Below are positions 15,738 to 23,473 of a stretch of 64,000 nucleotides of DNA, piece by piece; the stretch's first letter is position 1, and the number at the start of each line of letters is the position of its first letter. Source of the DNA: Sutterella sp. (GTDB lineage Bacteria; Pseudomonadota; Gammaproteobacteria; Burkholderiales; Burkholderiaceae_F); the NCBI GenBank assembly GCA_019418605.1, contig DYBN01000049.1, forward strand, positions 43,646 through 107,645, written 5' to 3'. The notes beneath the pieces are model-generated. The model saw only the letters and a program-made list of their open reading frames with translations, did not search any database and had not been told where the DNA came from. The position numbers were made by a program, and so were the translations under genes.

Positions 15738-16038
15738 AGCTCTCGTTTAACCGCAGAAAACCCGCCTCAGGGCAAAGGCCCGGGACATCTTGTCGCAAAG
15801 CACCCGCCCCGCATCCTTGAGCTTTGGGGCGCAAATGACTTGAAGGGAAGAAAAAGCCAAATCAGACCGCCTGCGGCAGGCACTGCATCAAAACTTTGCA
15901 GCCCGCAGAGCACGTCTGCAGCAAAAGAAGAAGACGCCCTCGTGCGACGTCCGTGTGCCTGACCCGGGCCCCGCGTGTCAACGAAGGGCCCTTTGCGCGG
16001 CGGCGGCCGCCCCTTTTTTGTGCGGGCGGACCGATCGG

Positions 16039-16061
16039 CTCTGCGGCAAACCGCCGCAGAG
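16039..16061. repeat. Hairpin in the tatA-tatB spacer
   Basis: CTCTGCGGC (16039-16047) and GCCGCAGAG (16053-16061) form a perfect 9-bp stem 32 bp downstream of the tatA stop, with no T run after it. The whole 355-bp gap (15738-16092) between tatB and tatA holds no ORF that looks coding. The hairpin could be an RNA processing or stabilising element that separates TatA from TatBC yield. Confidence 0.4.
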
Positions 16062-16092
16062 AATCGTCAGGAAAGTCGTCGGAAAAGCGGCT

Positions 16093-16359
16093 TTACGCCT
16101 CGGTCTTTTCCTTTGCCTTGACGTCGACCACGGTCTCGCTTGCGTCGGCCGTCGTCTTCTGTGCGGGCTCGGAGGCAACCTGCTTGGGCGCGGCGGCCGT
16201 CTTGGCAGCCGTCTGATCATCGCCCTCCTTCATGCCTTCCTTGAAGCCCTTGATGGCGCCGCCGAGATCCTTGCCCATGTTCTTGAGCTTGCCGGTGCCG
16301 AACACGAGAACGACGATGGCAAGAACAATCAGCCAGTGCCAGATAGAAAGAGAACCCAT
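16093..16359 (-). CDS. tatA: Twin-arginine translocase subunit TatA
   Basis: Forms the oligomeric pore-like component of the Tat system. It is 88 residues. The N-terminal transmembrane helix MGSLSIWHWLIVLAIVVLVF runs into the hinge GTGKLKNMGKDLGGAIKGFKEG, which is the TatA amphipathic-helix signature and distinguishes it from TatB. The rest is an Ala/Lys/Glu-rich hydrophilic tail. It lies 71 bp after hinT on the same strand. tatB follows only after a 355-bp gap, which is unusual since the two are normally nearly contiguous. Confidence 0.95.
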   Translation of the reverse strand: MGSLSIWHWLIVLAIVVLVFGTGKLKNMGKDLGGAIKGFKEGMKEGDDQTAAKTAAAPKQVASEPAQKTTADASETVVDVKAKEKTEA

Positions 16360-16430
16360 TGCTAACTCCTAGGTGACTTCGGGTGAGTATGTTTGTACTG
16401 CGTAAAAATCAAATTCGATTGAGACAGCGC

Positions 16431-16769
16431 CTACTTCCAGGGCTGGGGGCCGCCGAGCACGTGAATGTGCAGATGCGGCACTTCCTGGCCGCCGTCGCGG
16501 CCGGTGTTGATGACGGTGCGAAAACCGTTCACGCACCCCTCCTGCCTGGCAAGCTGCGGCACGAGATTAATCATTTTACCCAAGAGCGCCGCATCCTCGG
16601 GGCGCGCCGCGGCCAGAGACTCGATGTGCTGCTTCGGAATGATCAGAAAATGCACGGGGGCCTTGGGGTTGATGTCCCGGAAGGCGAGCACGTCGTCGTC
16701 TTCATAGACCTTGTTCGAGGGGATCTCGCCGCGCGCGATTTTGCAGAAAATACAGTCGTCAAGCTGCAT
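16431..16769 (-). CDS. hinT: HIT family purine nucleoside phosphoramidase
   Basis: Small cytoplasmic histidine-triad hydrolase (112 residues) that acts on adenosine phosphoramidates. DDCIFCKIARGEIPSNKVYEDDDVLAF is the N-terminal strand-turn with its CxxC metal/structural pair, and HLHIHVLGG is the catalytic histidine triad. ATG 16769 is chosen because homologues begin near MQLDDCIFCKI; the frame stays open 30 codons further upstream without similarity. It sits 22 bp after hisE, the usual arrangement in this lineage, where hinT links his genes to tat genes. Confidence 0.95.
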   Translation of the reverse strand: MQLDDCIFCKIARGEIPSNKVYEDDDVLAFRDINPKAPVHFLIIPKQHIESLAAARPEDAALLGKMINLVPQLARQEGCVNGFRTVINTGRDGGQEVPHLHIHVLGGPQPWK

Positions 16770-16791
16770 GATGGGTGCCTTACTTTTTTTT

Positions 16792-17169
16792 TCAATGAGA
16801 TGTCTGACTGCTGCGGGAGAGCTTCTCGGCAATCCCGCTGGTGCCCTCGCGCCGCTCAAGCTCCGCGAGCACCTGCTCCGGGCGAAGATTGTAGTGCGAG
16901 AGCATCACAAGCGTATGAAACCACAGATCGGCCGTCTCGTAGATGATGTCCCTGACATCGGCGTCCTTGGCGGCCATGATGCACTCGGCCGACTCCTCGC
17001 CGATCTTTTTGAGAATGCCGTCGGGAGCCTTGGAAAAGAGCTTGGCCACGTAGCTCGCGGACGGATCGGCCCCTTTGCGCGAATCAATCACGTCGGCTAC
17101 TTGAGAGAGAACGCCGCTCACATCGTGGTCCGGCATGCAAATCGAGACCTTTTCATGCTCAGCTGACAT
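16792..17169 (-). CDS. hisE: Phosphoribosyl-ATP pyrophosphatase
   Basis: Hydrolyses PR-ATP to PR-AMP in the second step of histidine synthesis. It is 125 residues, a stand-alone HisE rather than a HisI-HisE fusion. The MazG-like four-helix signature is present: SYVAKLFSKAPDGILKKIGEESAECIMAAKDAD holds the metal-binding EExxE-type glutamates, followed by DIIYETADLWFHTLVMLSHYNL with the conserved E..D pair. The other his genes are not in the window: the upstream side is closed by the tRNA-Met terminator, so the local operon starts at hisE here. Confidence 0.93.
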   Translation of the reverse strand: MSAEHEKVSICMPDHDVSGVLSQVADVIDSRKGADPSASYVAKLFSKAPDGILKKIGEESAECIMAAKDADVRDIIYETADLWFHTLVMLSHYNLRPEQVLAELERREGTSGIAEKLSRSSQTSH

Positions 17170-17282
17170 GGGTGTAAAGACTCCGTTTTTTCCAGTCCCC
17201 GCATTTTAACCGAGGCGCAGGGCGCCGCGTTTTTGCAGGGCGCCGCACTGAAAAAGAAGCAAAAAGGCCGGCGAAAGACTAG

Positions 17283-17325
17283 AAAAAAAGCCGCAGTTTC
17301 CAAACGGCTACTGCGGCTTCTTTTT
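17283..17325 (-). terminator. Terminator downstream of tRNA-Met
   Basis: On the minus strand AAGCCGCAG (17311-17319) pairs with CTGCGGCTT (17289-17296 region), followed by seven T. The other strand also ends in T residues, so it may work both ways. Confidence 0.85.
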
Positions 17326-17370
17326 GTGTTCGGGCAAGCCTTGCAGGGCAGTCTCGCCAAAACAGGAATT

Positions 17371-17447
17371 TGGTGGCGCATCACGGACTCGAACCGCGGA
17401 CACAAGGATTATGATTCCTCTGCTCTAACCGACTGAGCTAATGCGCC
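17371..17447 (-). tRNA. tRNA-Met (anticodon CAT)
   Basis: 77 bases with encoded CCA. The acceptor arms GGCGCAT/ATGCGCC pair, the D arm is GCTC/GAGC, the anticodon loop ATCATAA lies on a GAGGA/TCCTT stem, and the T arm is CGCGG-TTCGAGT-CCGTG. The first acceptor pair is G-C, so it is not initiator tRNA. An elongator is most likely, but a CAT anticodon that is later modified (tRNA-Ile2) cannot be excluded by eye. Confidence 0.93.
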
Positions 17448-17461
17448 GAATTGAGTTCGAA

Positions 17462-17490
17462 ATTTTGCAGATGTTTTTTCTTCTTGTCAA
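17462..17490 (-). promoter_or_regulatory. Promoter of tRNA-Met
   Basis: On the minus strand TTGACA (17485-17490), a 17-bp spacer, CAAAAT (17462-17467), 14 bp before the tRNA 5' end. Confidence 0.8.
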
Positions 17491-17520
17491 GGCCTGCGGC
17501 AAAAAAAACTGCAGATTTTT

Positions 17521-17817
17521 TCACCCTCGCGCGCTTTGCTTTGCGCCGGGGGCCGACGCAAAAGGCTCGATGAGCCCCTTGACGCCGTACAGACGAGCAA
17601 GCGTGAGCAACTTCTCCGGGACGCCCTGAAGAACGGGCGAGGCGTTTTTTTCCTGCAGCGCGCGAATCCAGGCGAGCACGATTGCGACGGCCGAGGAGTC
17701 AAGCGCCTGCACCGCCGAGAGATCAAGCACGGCGTCGCCCGCACGGGCCGCCGCGATGACCTCGCGCTTGACGGCCGTGGCGTTGGTGCAGGAAATTTTC
17801 TTTTCTTTGACCAGCAT
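17521..17817 (-). CDS. mlaB: STAS-domain protein MlaB, Mla transporter subunit
   Basis: Cytoplasmic STAS protein that binds the MlaF ATPase and activates the phospholipid transporter of the inner membrane. It is 98 residues. The STAS core is visible: GDAVLDLSAVQALDSSAVAIVLAWI, with the conserved D-S-x-A/G loop (ALDSSAV) that contacts MlaF. The C-terminal helix region reads LLTLARLYGVKGLIE. It is the last gene of the mlaFEDACB run and starts 11 bp after mlaC. Confidence 0.88.
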   Translation of the reverse strand: MLVKEKKISCTNATAVKREVIAAARAGDAVLDLSAVQALDSSAVAIVLAWIRALQEKNASPVLQGVPEKLLTLARLYGVKGLIEPFASAPGAKQSARG

Positions 17818-17828
17818 GCGGCCTCCGC

Positions 17829-18482
17829 TTACTGCTGCGCGGAGCTCGTGCCGGAGACTTCCGCGTTCTTTTCGCGCAGCGACTTGATAAGGCCTTCGAT
17901 GCCCGACTGATTGGCCACGCTCGAGAACTGGGTGCGGTAGTTGTTCACAAGCCAGATGCCCTCGACGTTGACGTCGATGATGCGCCAGTGACCGTCGATT
18001 TTCTTCAAGCGGTAGTTGATGCTCGTATCGGGCTTGCCGGGGGAGACAAGCAGCGTGCGCACGACGGCGTCGGTTGCCGTGGGCTTGACGCGGTTGGGGG
18101 CGAGCTTCACGCTCTGATCCTTCACCGTGGCAAGCGCCCCGGAGTAGACGCGGATGAGCTGCTCGCGAAAGAGACTTTGCAGTTCATCGCGCTGCGCCTG
18201 GGTTGCCTGACGCCACTTGGGGCCCACCGCCGTGCGGGTCATGCGCAGAAAGTCAATGACGGGCATCACCTTGTCGTTGACAAACTTCTGCACGCGCTCG
18301 GGATCGGCCGCGGCAAGCCCGCTGTCGCTGCGGATCGTGTCGAGAATGTCGTTGGTAATCGCCACCACCCACTGTTCGGGATCGCCCGTATCGTCGCCTG
18401 CGGCAGCGGCTGCAGCCGCGCCAAGCGTTGACCAAAGAGCAGCTCCCGCGGCCGCGGCAAGCAAATCACGGCGAGAAATCAT
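17829..18482 (-). CDS. mlaC: Periplasmic phospholipid-binding protein MlaC
   Basis: Ferries phospholipid between the outer-membrane MlaA complex and the inner-membrane MlaFEDB complex. It is 217 residues, as usual (E. coli 211). The N-terminus MISRRDLLAAAAGAALW followed by a long alanine stretch looks like a twin-arginine signal (S-R-R-D-L-L), not the plain Sec signal of E. coli MlaC. The mature part shows the Tol_Tol_Ttg2 family features: FRMTRTAVGPKWRQATQAQRDEL, FREQLIRVYSGAL, and YRLKKIDGHWRIIDVNVEGI, ending NYRTQFSSVANQSGIEGLI. It sits between mlaA and mlaB. Confidence 0.93.
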   Translation of the reverse strand: MISRRDLLAAAAGAALWSTLGAAAAAAAGDDTGDPEQWVVAITNDILDTIRSDSGLAAADPERVQKFVNDKVMPVIDFLRMTRTAVGPKWRQATQAQRDELQSLFREQLIRVYSGALATVKDQSVKLAPNRVKPTATDAVVRTLLVSPGKPDTSINYRLKKIDGHWRIIDVNVEGIWLVNNYRTQFSSVANQSGIEGLIKSLREKNAEVSGTSSAQQ

Positions 18483-18528
18483 ATCGGCCTCTTCTCTTAA
18501 CCAAAAAATCTTTCAAAACCCCGGGGCT

Positions 18529-19359
18529 TTAAAGTGAAGCCCCGCCGGCCTCCGCAGCGGGCGCCTCAATCGCCGCGGCGCCGCCCTCTTCTTCGTCTTC
18601 CATCGGATCCTCCGGGAAGGCGTCTTCCATAAGTTCAAGCGGCGGATTGCCGTCGTAAATCTCGTTGATGCGGTTGGCAAGGTACGCCTCGCGCGCCATC
18701 AGATAGGGATCGACCGCCCCCTTGAGCAAGTCGGTGGCTGGCAGCATCCGCGCGCGGACGTCCACGACCTTCAACCCCCACAGGCCCCACTCGACCCAGT
18801 CGTTGTCGGCATAGGTCATGGGCTCGCTGAAGTAGCCCACAACGAGTCCCGCGGAGTCGCGCACGGTCGAGGGGCCCACGAACGGAATGACAAAGTACGG
18901 GCCGCTGCCCACGCCCCAGACGGCGAGCGTCTGACCGAAGTCTTCGCTTCTTTCGGGCTGGTTGCCCGCCGTGCCCGCCACGTCAAAAAGGCCGCCCACG
19001 CCGAGCGTGGTGTTGATCATCAGCCGAAAAAGCGAGGCCAGCGCGCCCTCGCCCTTGCCCTGCAGGCCGTTGTTGAGAATGTTGGCCGGCTCGCCCAGAT
19101 TGACGAACACGTTGCCGATGCTGTCGCGCATCACCTGCGGCACGGCCCACTCGTAGCCCTTGGCAATCGGGCGCAGCACGATGCTGTCGAACTTTTCGTT
19201 GAAGGCGAAGCTGTTGCGGTTGAATGTCTCCCACGGATCCTGCGGGTCGCTGCCCGCCCCTTCGGGAATCTGCGCGCAGCCCGCCGAGAAAAGGACGGCG
19301 GCCGCGGCAAGCAGTCCCGCCAGAGGGCGTGCGTGACGGTGCATGTTGAAGTGTTTCAC
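18529..19359 (-). CDS. mlaA: Outer-membrane lipoprotein MlaA (VacJ)
   Basis: Removes mislocalised phospholipid from the outer leaflet of the outer membrane and passes it to MlaC. It is 276 residues, with a lipoprotein signal and lipobox FSAGC near residue 28. Family landmarks follow: DPWETFNRNSFAFNEKFDSIVLRPIAKGYEWAVPQ, an NVFVNLGEPANILNNGLQGK helix, and the FGQTLAVWGVGSGPYFVIPFVGPSTVRD motif. The C-terminus has an acidic stretch (FPEDPMEDEEEGG) and an Ala-rich end. Here it lies inside the mla operon between mlaD and mlaC, unlike E. coli where mlaA is elsewhere. Confidence 0.95.
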   Translation of the reverse strand: MKHFNMHRHARPLAGLLAAAAVLFSAGCAQIPEGAGSDPQDPWETFNRNSFAFNEKFDSIVLRPIAKGYEWAVPQVMRDSIGNVFVNLGEPANILNNGLQGKGEGALASLFRLMINTTLGVGGLFDVAGTAGNQPERSEDFGQTLAVWGVGSGPYFVIPFVGPSTVRDSAGLVVGYFSEPMTYADNDWVEWGLWGLKVVDVRARMLPATDLLKGAVDPYLMAREAYLANRINEIYDGNPPLELMEDAFPEDPMEDEEEGGAAAIEAPAAEAGGASL

Positions 19360-19422
19360 GTCTGACCTATCGTTGTTCTTTGTGTTGCAGTTTGCCTTGC
19401 AAAAGCCGTCTGCCGCGAAGCG

Positions 19423-19896
19423 CTATTCGCTCGAGCCGCTTTTTTCGGCAAAGGAGTACAGAAACTGACTGATGAGATTTTCGAGCACCAGCGCCGACTG
19501 CGTCATCTCGATGCGGCTGCCGGGCTCAAGGTTGCCGTCTTCGCCCCCGGGGGCGATGCCGATGTACTGCTCGCCCAGAAGGCCCGAGGTGAGAATCTTG
19601 GCCGAGCTGTCGACGGGGAACTTGTACTGATTGTCGATGTCCATCACGACCTTGGCCTGAAAGGTCTCGGGATCAAAGGCAATCGATTTCACGCGGCCCA
19701 CGACGACGCCCGCGCTCTTGATCGGCGCACGGGGCTTGAGGCCGCCGATGTCGTCAAAATTGGCCGAGACCTCGTAGGTGGTCGAGCCGAAGCTGAAATT
19801 GCCGAGATTGGCCGCCTGCAGCGAAACAAACAGCAGCGCGGCAAACCCGAGCAGAACGAACAACCCGACGAGAAATTCCAGAGATTTGCGTTCCAT
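19423..19896 (-). CDS. mlaD: MlaD, MCE-domain substrate-binding subunit of the phospholipid transporter
   Basis: Membrane-anchored MCE protein that forms a hexameric ring on the periplasmic side of MlaFE. It is 157 residues. One N-terminal transmembrane helix (LEFLVGLFVLLGFAALLFVSL) is followed by a single MCE domain with YEVSANFDDIGGLKPRAPIKSAGVVVGRV, and KILTSGLLGEQYIGI, a conserved MlaD strand. It ends with a hydrophobic helix segment LVLENLISQFLYSFAEK. It starts 27 bp after mlaE. Confidence 0.95.
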   Translation of the reverse strand: MERKSLEFLVGLFVLLGFAALLFVSLQAANLGNFSFGSTTYEVSANFDDIGGLKPRAPIKSAGVVVGRVKSIAFDPETFQAKVVMDIDNQYKFPVDSSAKILTSGLLGEQYIGIAPGGEDGNLEPGSRIEMTQSALVLENLISQFLYSFAEKSGSSE

Positions 19897-19923
19897 GTTG
19901 ATTTTCTCTTTCGTGTCTGATGT

Positions 19924-20718
19924 CTAAAGTCCGGAAAACATGTTGGCCGTCATGATGAAGTCAAGCCCGAGCACTAAAAGCGAGCTCACGACCACCGTGC
20001 GGGTCGTGGCGCGCGAGACGCCGTCGGGCGTGGGGCGCGAGCTGTAGCCCTGAAAGAGAGCCACAAGGCCCACGGCCGCGCCGAAGACGATGGACTTGAT
20101 GACGCCGTTTAATACGTCCGTGTAAAAATCCACGCCCCCCTGCATCTGCGACCAAAAGGCGCCGTTGTCGGTGCCGATGAGGCCCACGCCCACGATCCAG
20201 GCCCCGAAAATGCCCATGGCCGAGAAGATGAGCGCAAGAACCGGCATGGAAATCATCACGCCCACAAAGCGCGGCGCCATGATGCGGCGGATGGGGTCCA
20301 CGCCCATCATCTCCATGGCGGCAAGCTGCTCGCCCGCGCGCATCAATCCGATTTCTGCGGTAAGCGACGTTCCGGCGCGGCCCGCAAACAAAAGCGCCGT
20401 CACGACGGGGCCGAGTTCGCGCATCAGAGCAAGGGCAACGAGCACGCCAAGCGCCTGTTCGCTTCCATAGCGCACCAAAATGTAGTAGCCCTGCAGTCCC
20501 AGCACGAAGCCCACGAAGAGGCCCGAGACCGAGATGATCACCAGCGAGTAGTTGCCGATGAAGTGCACCTGCTGCACGATGATGAAAAAGCGCGAGAGCG
20601 AGGCCGGAATCTGGCGCAGCACCGCAATGGAAAAAAGCGCCATGCGCCCGATGCCGCGCATCTCCCTGATAAACCAAAGGCCGAGTCCGGCAATGAGGTT
20701 GTAGATAAATCCGGTCAT
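19924..20718 (-). CDS. mlaE: MlaE, permease subunit of the phospholipid ABC transporter
   Basis: Inner-membrane permease of the Mla transporter, 264 residues with five to six hydrophobic segments. The family signature is clear: FVGFVLGLQGYYILVRYG, LMRELGPVVTALLFAGRAGTSLTAEIGLMRAGEQLAAMEMMGVDPIRRI (the conserved cytoplasmic coupling region), RFVGVMISMPVLALIF, and DVLNGVIKSIVFG. The start overlaps the mlaF stop by 4 bp, so the ATPase and permease are translationally coupled. Confidence 0.96.
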   Translation of the reverse strand: MTGFIYNLIAGLGLWFIREMRGIGRMALFSIAVLRQIPASLSRFFIIVQQVHFIGNYSLVIISVSGLFVGFVLGLQGYYILVRYGSEQALGVLVALALMRELGPVVTALLFAGRAGTSLTAEIGLMRAGEQLAAMEMMGVDPIRRIMAPRFVGVMISMPVLALIFSAMGIFGAWIVGVGLIGTDNGAFWSQMQGGVDFYTDVLNGVIKSIVFGAAVGLVALFQGYSSRPTPDGVSRATTRTVVVSSLLVLGLDFIMTANMFSGL

Positions 20719-21524
20719 TTCGCGTGCACTCCGAATTCCTTTTCGATCGGCTCGGCCGGATAGTGAAAGTGCACCGGACCGTCGGGGGCGGCATCGAGAA
20801 ACTGCCGCACGTACGGGTCGCTCGAAGCCGAGAGCTCCTCGGGCGTGCCCTGCGCGGAGATGCGCCCGGCATTGACCATGTAGACGTAGTCGGCGATGGC
20901 AAAGGTCTCGGCCACGTCGTGGGTGACGATGATTGCGGTCGCATCGAGCGCATCGTTGAGGCTGCGGATGAGCTGCGCGGTCACGCCCATCGAGATGGGG
21001 TCGAGCCCCGCAAAGGGCTCGTCGTACATGATGAGGTCGGGATCAAGCGCGATGGCGCGCGCAAGCGCCACGCGCCGCGCCATGCCGCCCGAAATGTCCG
21101 AGGGCATCAGGTGAGAGGCGCCCCGCAGCCCCACGGCGTCAAGCTTCATGAGCACCAGGTCGCGGATCGTCTCCTCGTCGAGATCGGTCTGCTCGCGCAG
21201 GGGAAAGGCCACGTTGTCAAAGACGGAGAGGTCGGTAAAGAGGGCGCCGAATTGAAAAAGCATGCCCATGCGGCGGCGAATGGCGTAAAGAGCCGCGTGA
21301 TCGGCCGTGTGAATTTCCTCGCCGTCAAAAAGAATGCTGCCTTTCTGCGGCGTCAGAAGTCCGCCGATGAGCTTGAGCAGCGTCGTCTTTCCCATTCCGG
21401 AGCCGCCCATGATGGCAACAACCTGCCCGCGCCCGAACTTGAGCGTGACGTCGTCGAGAATCACGCGGCGGCTGTAGCCGAACGTGACGTCTCGAATCTC
21501 CAGAAAAGCATCTTCAAGGGACAT
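20715..21524 (-). CDS. mlaF: MlaF, ATPase subunit of the phospholipid ABC transporter
   Basis: Cytoplasmic ATPase that drives lipid transport through MlaE. It is 269 residues. Walker A is GGSGMGKTT near residue 40-48, the signature is ISGGMARRVALARA, Walker B is LIMYDEPFAGLD, and the switch histidine lies in VTHDVAE. The C-terminus extends past the ABC core to FHYPAEPIEKEFGV, the region that contacts the neighbouring MlaF in known structures. It is the first gene of mlaFEDACB. The ATG lies 64 bp downstream of the thioesterase stop, so transcription from further upstream may feed the operon. Confidence 0.96.
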   Translation of the reverse strand: MSLEDAFLEIRDVTFGYSRRVILDDVTLKFGRGQVVAIMGGSGMGKTTLLKLIGGLLTPQKGSILFDGEEIHTADHAALYAIRRRMGMLFQFGALFTDLSVFDNVAFPLREQTDLDEETIRDLVLMKLDAVGLRGASHLMPSDISGGMARRVALARAIALDPDLIMYDEPFAGLDPISMGVTAQLIRSLNDALDATAIIVTHDVAETFAIADYVYMVNAGRISAQGTPEELSASSDPYVRQFLDAAPDGPVHFHYPAEPIEKEFGVHAK

Positions 21525-21588
21525 AGCGCCGTAAAAAAACCATCAACGAAAAACTGAACGAGTATTCAGAAAAACAAACCGTCTGTGA

Positions 21589-22101
21589 TTATGGCACGGC
21601 GCCGGCGGCGGCTTCGCGCAGCAGGCCCCGCGAGGGCGCAAACCGAACGCGCCGGGTGATGCCGAGATCCTTCAAGCGTGCATCGTCGGGATCAATGATT
21701 TCAAAGCATGCGGCCAGCGACGCGGGGATTTCCTCGGCGCGGCGCGTCTTTAAATTGACGTAGTTCCACTCCGTTGCCGCCACGCAACAGAGCTTGCCCA
21801 CGGCATTTTTCATGGCGTAGCGGCGCAGGCTCGCGCACCCGGAAAAGCCCTCGACCCAAGTGTAGACCGTGATCGTCTCGCCGAGCTTGCACGGCCGCAG
21901 GTACTCCACCCAGTGCTCGCGGGCCACCCACACGCCGTCGCCGTCGTGAAAGTACCGCTCGCTTCCCCAGCCGGCCGCGGCCGAGGCCGCGCGCGCGGCC
22001 TGCTCCATCCACCGCAGGTAGACGCGGTTGTTGACGTGCTCAAGTTCGTCAATGTCCTGAGGGCCCACGACAAAAACCGAGCTCTCGATGCGCGAAATCA
22101 T
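21589..22101 (-). CDS. Acyl-CoA thioesterase, hotdog fold (YbgC/FadM-like)
   Basis: Probable cytoplasmic acyl-CoA thioesterase of 170 residues. The N-terminal strand-turn VVGPQDIDELEHVNNRVYLRWMEQAA is the 4-hydroxybenzoyl-CoA thioesterase type active-site region, where an aspartate and HVNN line the catalytic pocket. WVAREHWVEYLRPCKLGETITVYTWV is the central helix-strand part. The C-terminal end (ARLKDLGITRRVRF) is variable. The start overlaps the plsC stop by 4 bp, which ties it to lipid metabolism. Natural substrate unknown. Confidence 0.8.
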   Translation of the reverse strand: MISRIESSVFVVGPQDIDELEHVNNRVYLRWMEQAARAASAAAGWGSERYFHDGDGVWVAREHWVEYLRPCKLGETITVYTWVEGFSGCASLRRYAMKNAVGKLCCVAATEWNYVNLKTRRAEEIPASLAACFEIIDPDDARLKDLGITRRVRFAPSRGLLREAAAGAVP

Positions 22102-22979
22102 GTGTGTTTCTCCGAAGCTGCCTCTTCACCGCCCTGCGCGCCCGCCTGGGGCTTGTCCCCGCGCTCCTGCGGGCGGACCGCGGGCGTGCCGTGCACGGCC
22201 GCAGCCGCGGCAAGGGGGTCAACAACGCCGATGGCGCGGCACATCGCCGCGCTCACCTCCCGGCAAATGGCGTGCCGGTTGTCGCCGCAGACGGGCTCGA
22301 GAATTTTCACCTCGACCTTGAAGTCGGGCGTGCGCAGAATACGCCACAAACAGGTAAAAAGCCCCGTATCGCCCACATAGGCCGCGCGGGTCGTGATTTT
22401 GTCCCCGCTTTTGTATCGCAGCACGATCGGAATGACGGGCGCGCCCGTGGCGGCGGCCGCCTGCATCAGATTGGCGTGCAGCGGCAAAAGCCCGGTGCCG
22501 TCCGAAGTCGTCCCTTCGGGAAAAAGAAGCAGGCTGCGGCCTTCGCCGAGAGCGCGCTCCATGCGCTCTGCAATGGACAAAAGCGCGCGCTTGTTGCCGC
22601 GCTCGATAAAGATCGTACCCACGGCCGAGGCGATCATGCCGAAAACGGGCCAGCGCGCGATCTCGGCCTTGGCGACAAAAGAAGACGGCGCAAGGCCGTT
22701 TAAGACGAAAACGTCAAGCACCGAGCAATGATTGGCGCACAAAAGCCGCCCGATTCTGCCGGGCGTGACGCCGCAGTCGTGCACGAGCGCATCCTCAAAG
22801 GCGCCGCTTGTTTCCACGCGAACGCCAAGCCAGCGCACGAGCCTCCTCGCCCAGCGGCCGATCACGCGCCCCTTTTGCTCGGGGCTTCTGCCCGGCAGCA
22901 AAAACGCAATGACAAACAAGCAGCACAGCACATAGACAAAAAGCGAAGCAAAGCGCAGCGCCGCAGCAATCGTTCGCAT
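22098..22979 (-). CDS. plsC: 1-acyl-sn-glycerol-3-phosphate acyltransferase
   Basis: Inner-membrane-associated acyltransferase that makes phosphatidic acid. It is 293 residues. The N-terminal hydrophobic helix is followed by the HX4D catalytic motif NHCSVLD, then FVAKAEIARWPVFGMIASAVGTIFIERG (motif II), LLLFPEGTTSDGTGLLPL (motif III, glycerol-phosphate binding) and APVIPIVLRY (motif IV). The C-terminal end is variable and charged. It lies between ruvX and the thioesterase on the same strand. PlsC is the most likely assignment; a role in acylating another lipid cannot be excluded. Confidence 0.88.
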   Translation of the reverse strand: MRTIAAALRFASLFVYVLCCLFVIAFLLPGRSPEQKGRVIGRWARRLVRWLGVRVETSGAFEDALVHDCGVTPGRIGRLLCANHCSVLDVFVLNGLAPSSFVAKAEIARWPVFGMIASAVGTIFIERGNKRALLSIAERMERALGEGRSLLLFPEGTTSDGTGLLPLHANLMQAAAATGAPVIPIVLRYKSGDKITTRAAYVGDTGLFTCLWRILRTPDFKVEVKILEPVCGDNRHAICREVSAAMCRAIGVVDPLAAAAAVHGTPAVRPQERGDKPQAGAQGGEEAASEKHT

Positions 22980-23011
22980 GGAAAACCCCGTCCCCGTTGT
23001 CTTCTGCCGGC

Positions 23012-23470
23012 TCAGGCGGCTTCAAGCCGCATGACGCCGCCCTCTTCGCGCACCCTCAAATCCTGCGCCGACCTCTCGGGCATGCCCTCGTCAAACCACT
23101 GCTGCAGGATCACCGCCGCGGCGGCGTCGTCAATCGGCGCCTCTGACGCATCCTCTTCAAGAACCGCCGAGGAGTAGCGCTCGTCGACCATGTACACGGC
23201 AAGCTCAAAGCGCCCCTGCAGCTGCCGGGCAAAGCGAAGGGCGCGCGCGGTCATCTCGTGCGCGGCGCCGTCGGGGTGCAGCGGCAGCCCCACCACGCAG
23301 GCCGCGGGGCGCCATTCACGCACCACATCCTCGACCCCCGACCAGCGGGACTTGTTGGTGCGGCTGTCGAGCACGGCAAGCGCGCGCGCCGAGCGCGTAA
23401 GCGTATTGCCCACGCTCACGCCCAGGCGCACCTGCCCGAAATCAAACCCCAGAACGACGCCTTCGGTCAT
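23012..23470 (-). CDS. ruvX: Holliday junction resolvase-like protein RuvX (YqgF)
   Basis: RNase H-fold nuclease family with an essential role in pre-16S rRNA end processing, also linked to Holliday junction resolution. It is 152 residues. Motifs: VLGFDFGQVRLGVSVG (first catalytic Asp), VVGLPLHPDGAAHEMTARAL, VYMVDERYSS with the second acidic site, and IDDAAAAVILQQWFDEG with the last. It begins 4 bp after the yqgE stop, and the yqgE-ruvX pair is a common bacterial arrangement. Confidence 0.95.
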   Translation of the reverse strand: MTEGVVLGFDFGQVRLGVSVGNTLTRSARALAVLDSRTNKSRWSGVEDVVREWRPAACVVGLPLHPDGAAHEMTARALRFARQLQGRFELAVYMVDERYSSAVLEEDASEAPIDDAAAAVILQQWFDEGMPERSAQDLRVREEGGVMRLEAA

Positions 23471-23473
23471 AAC

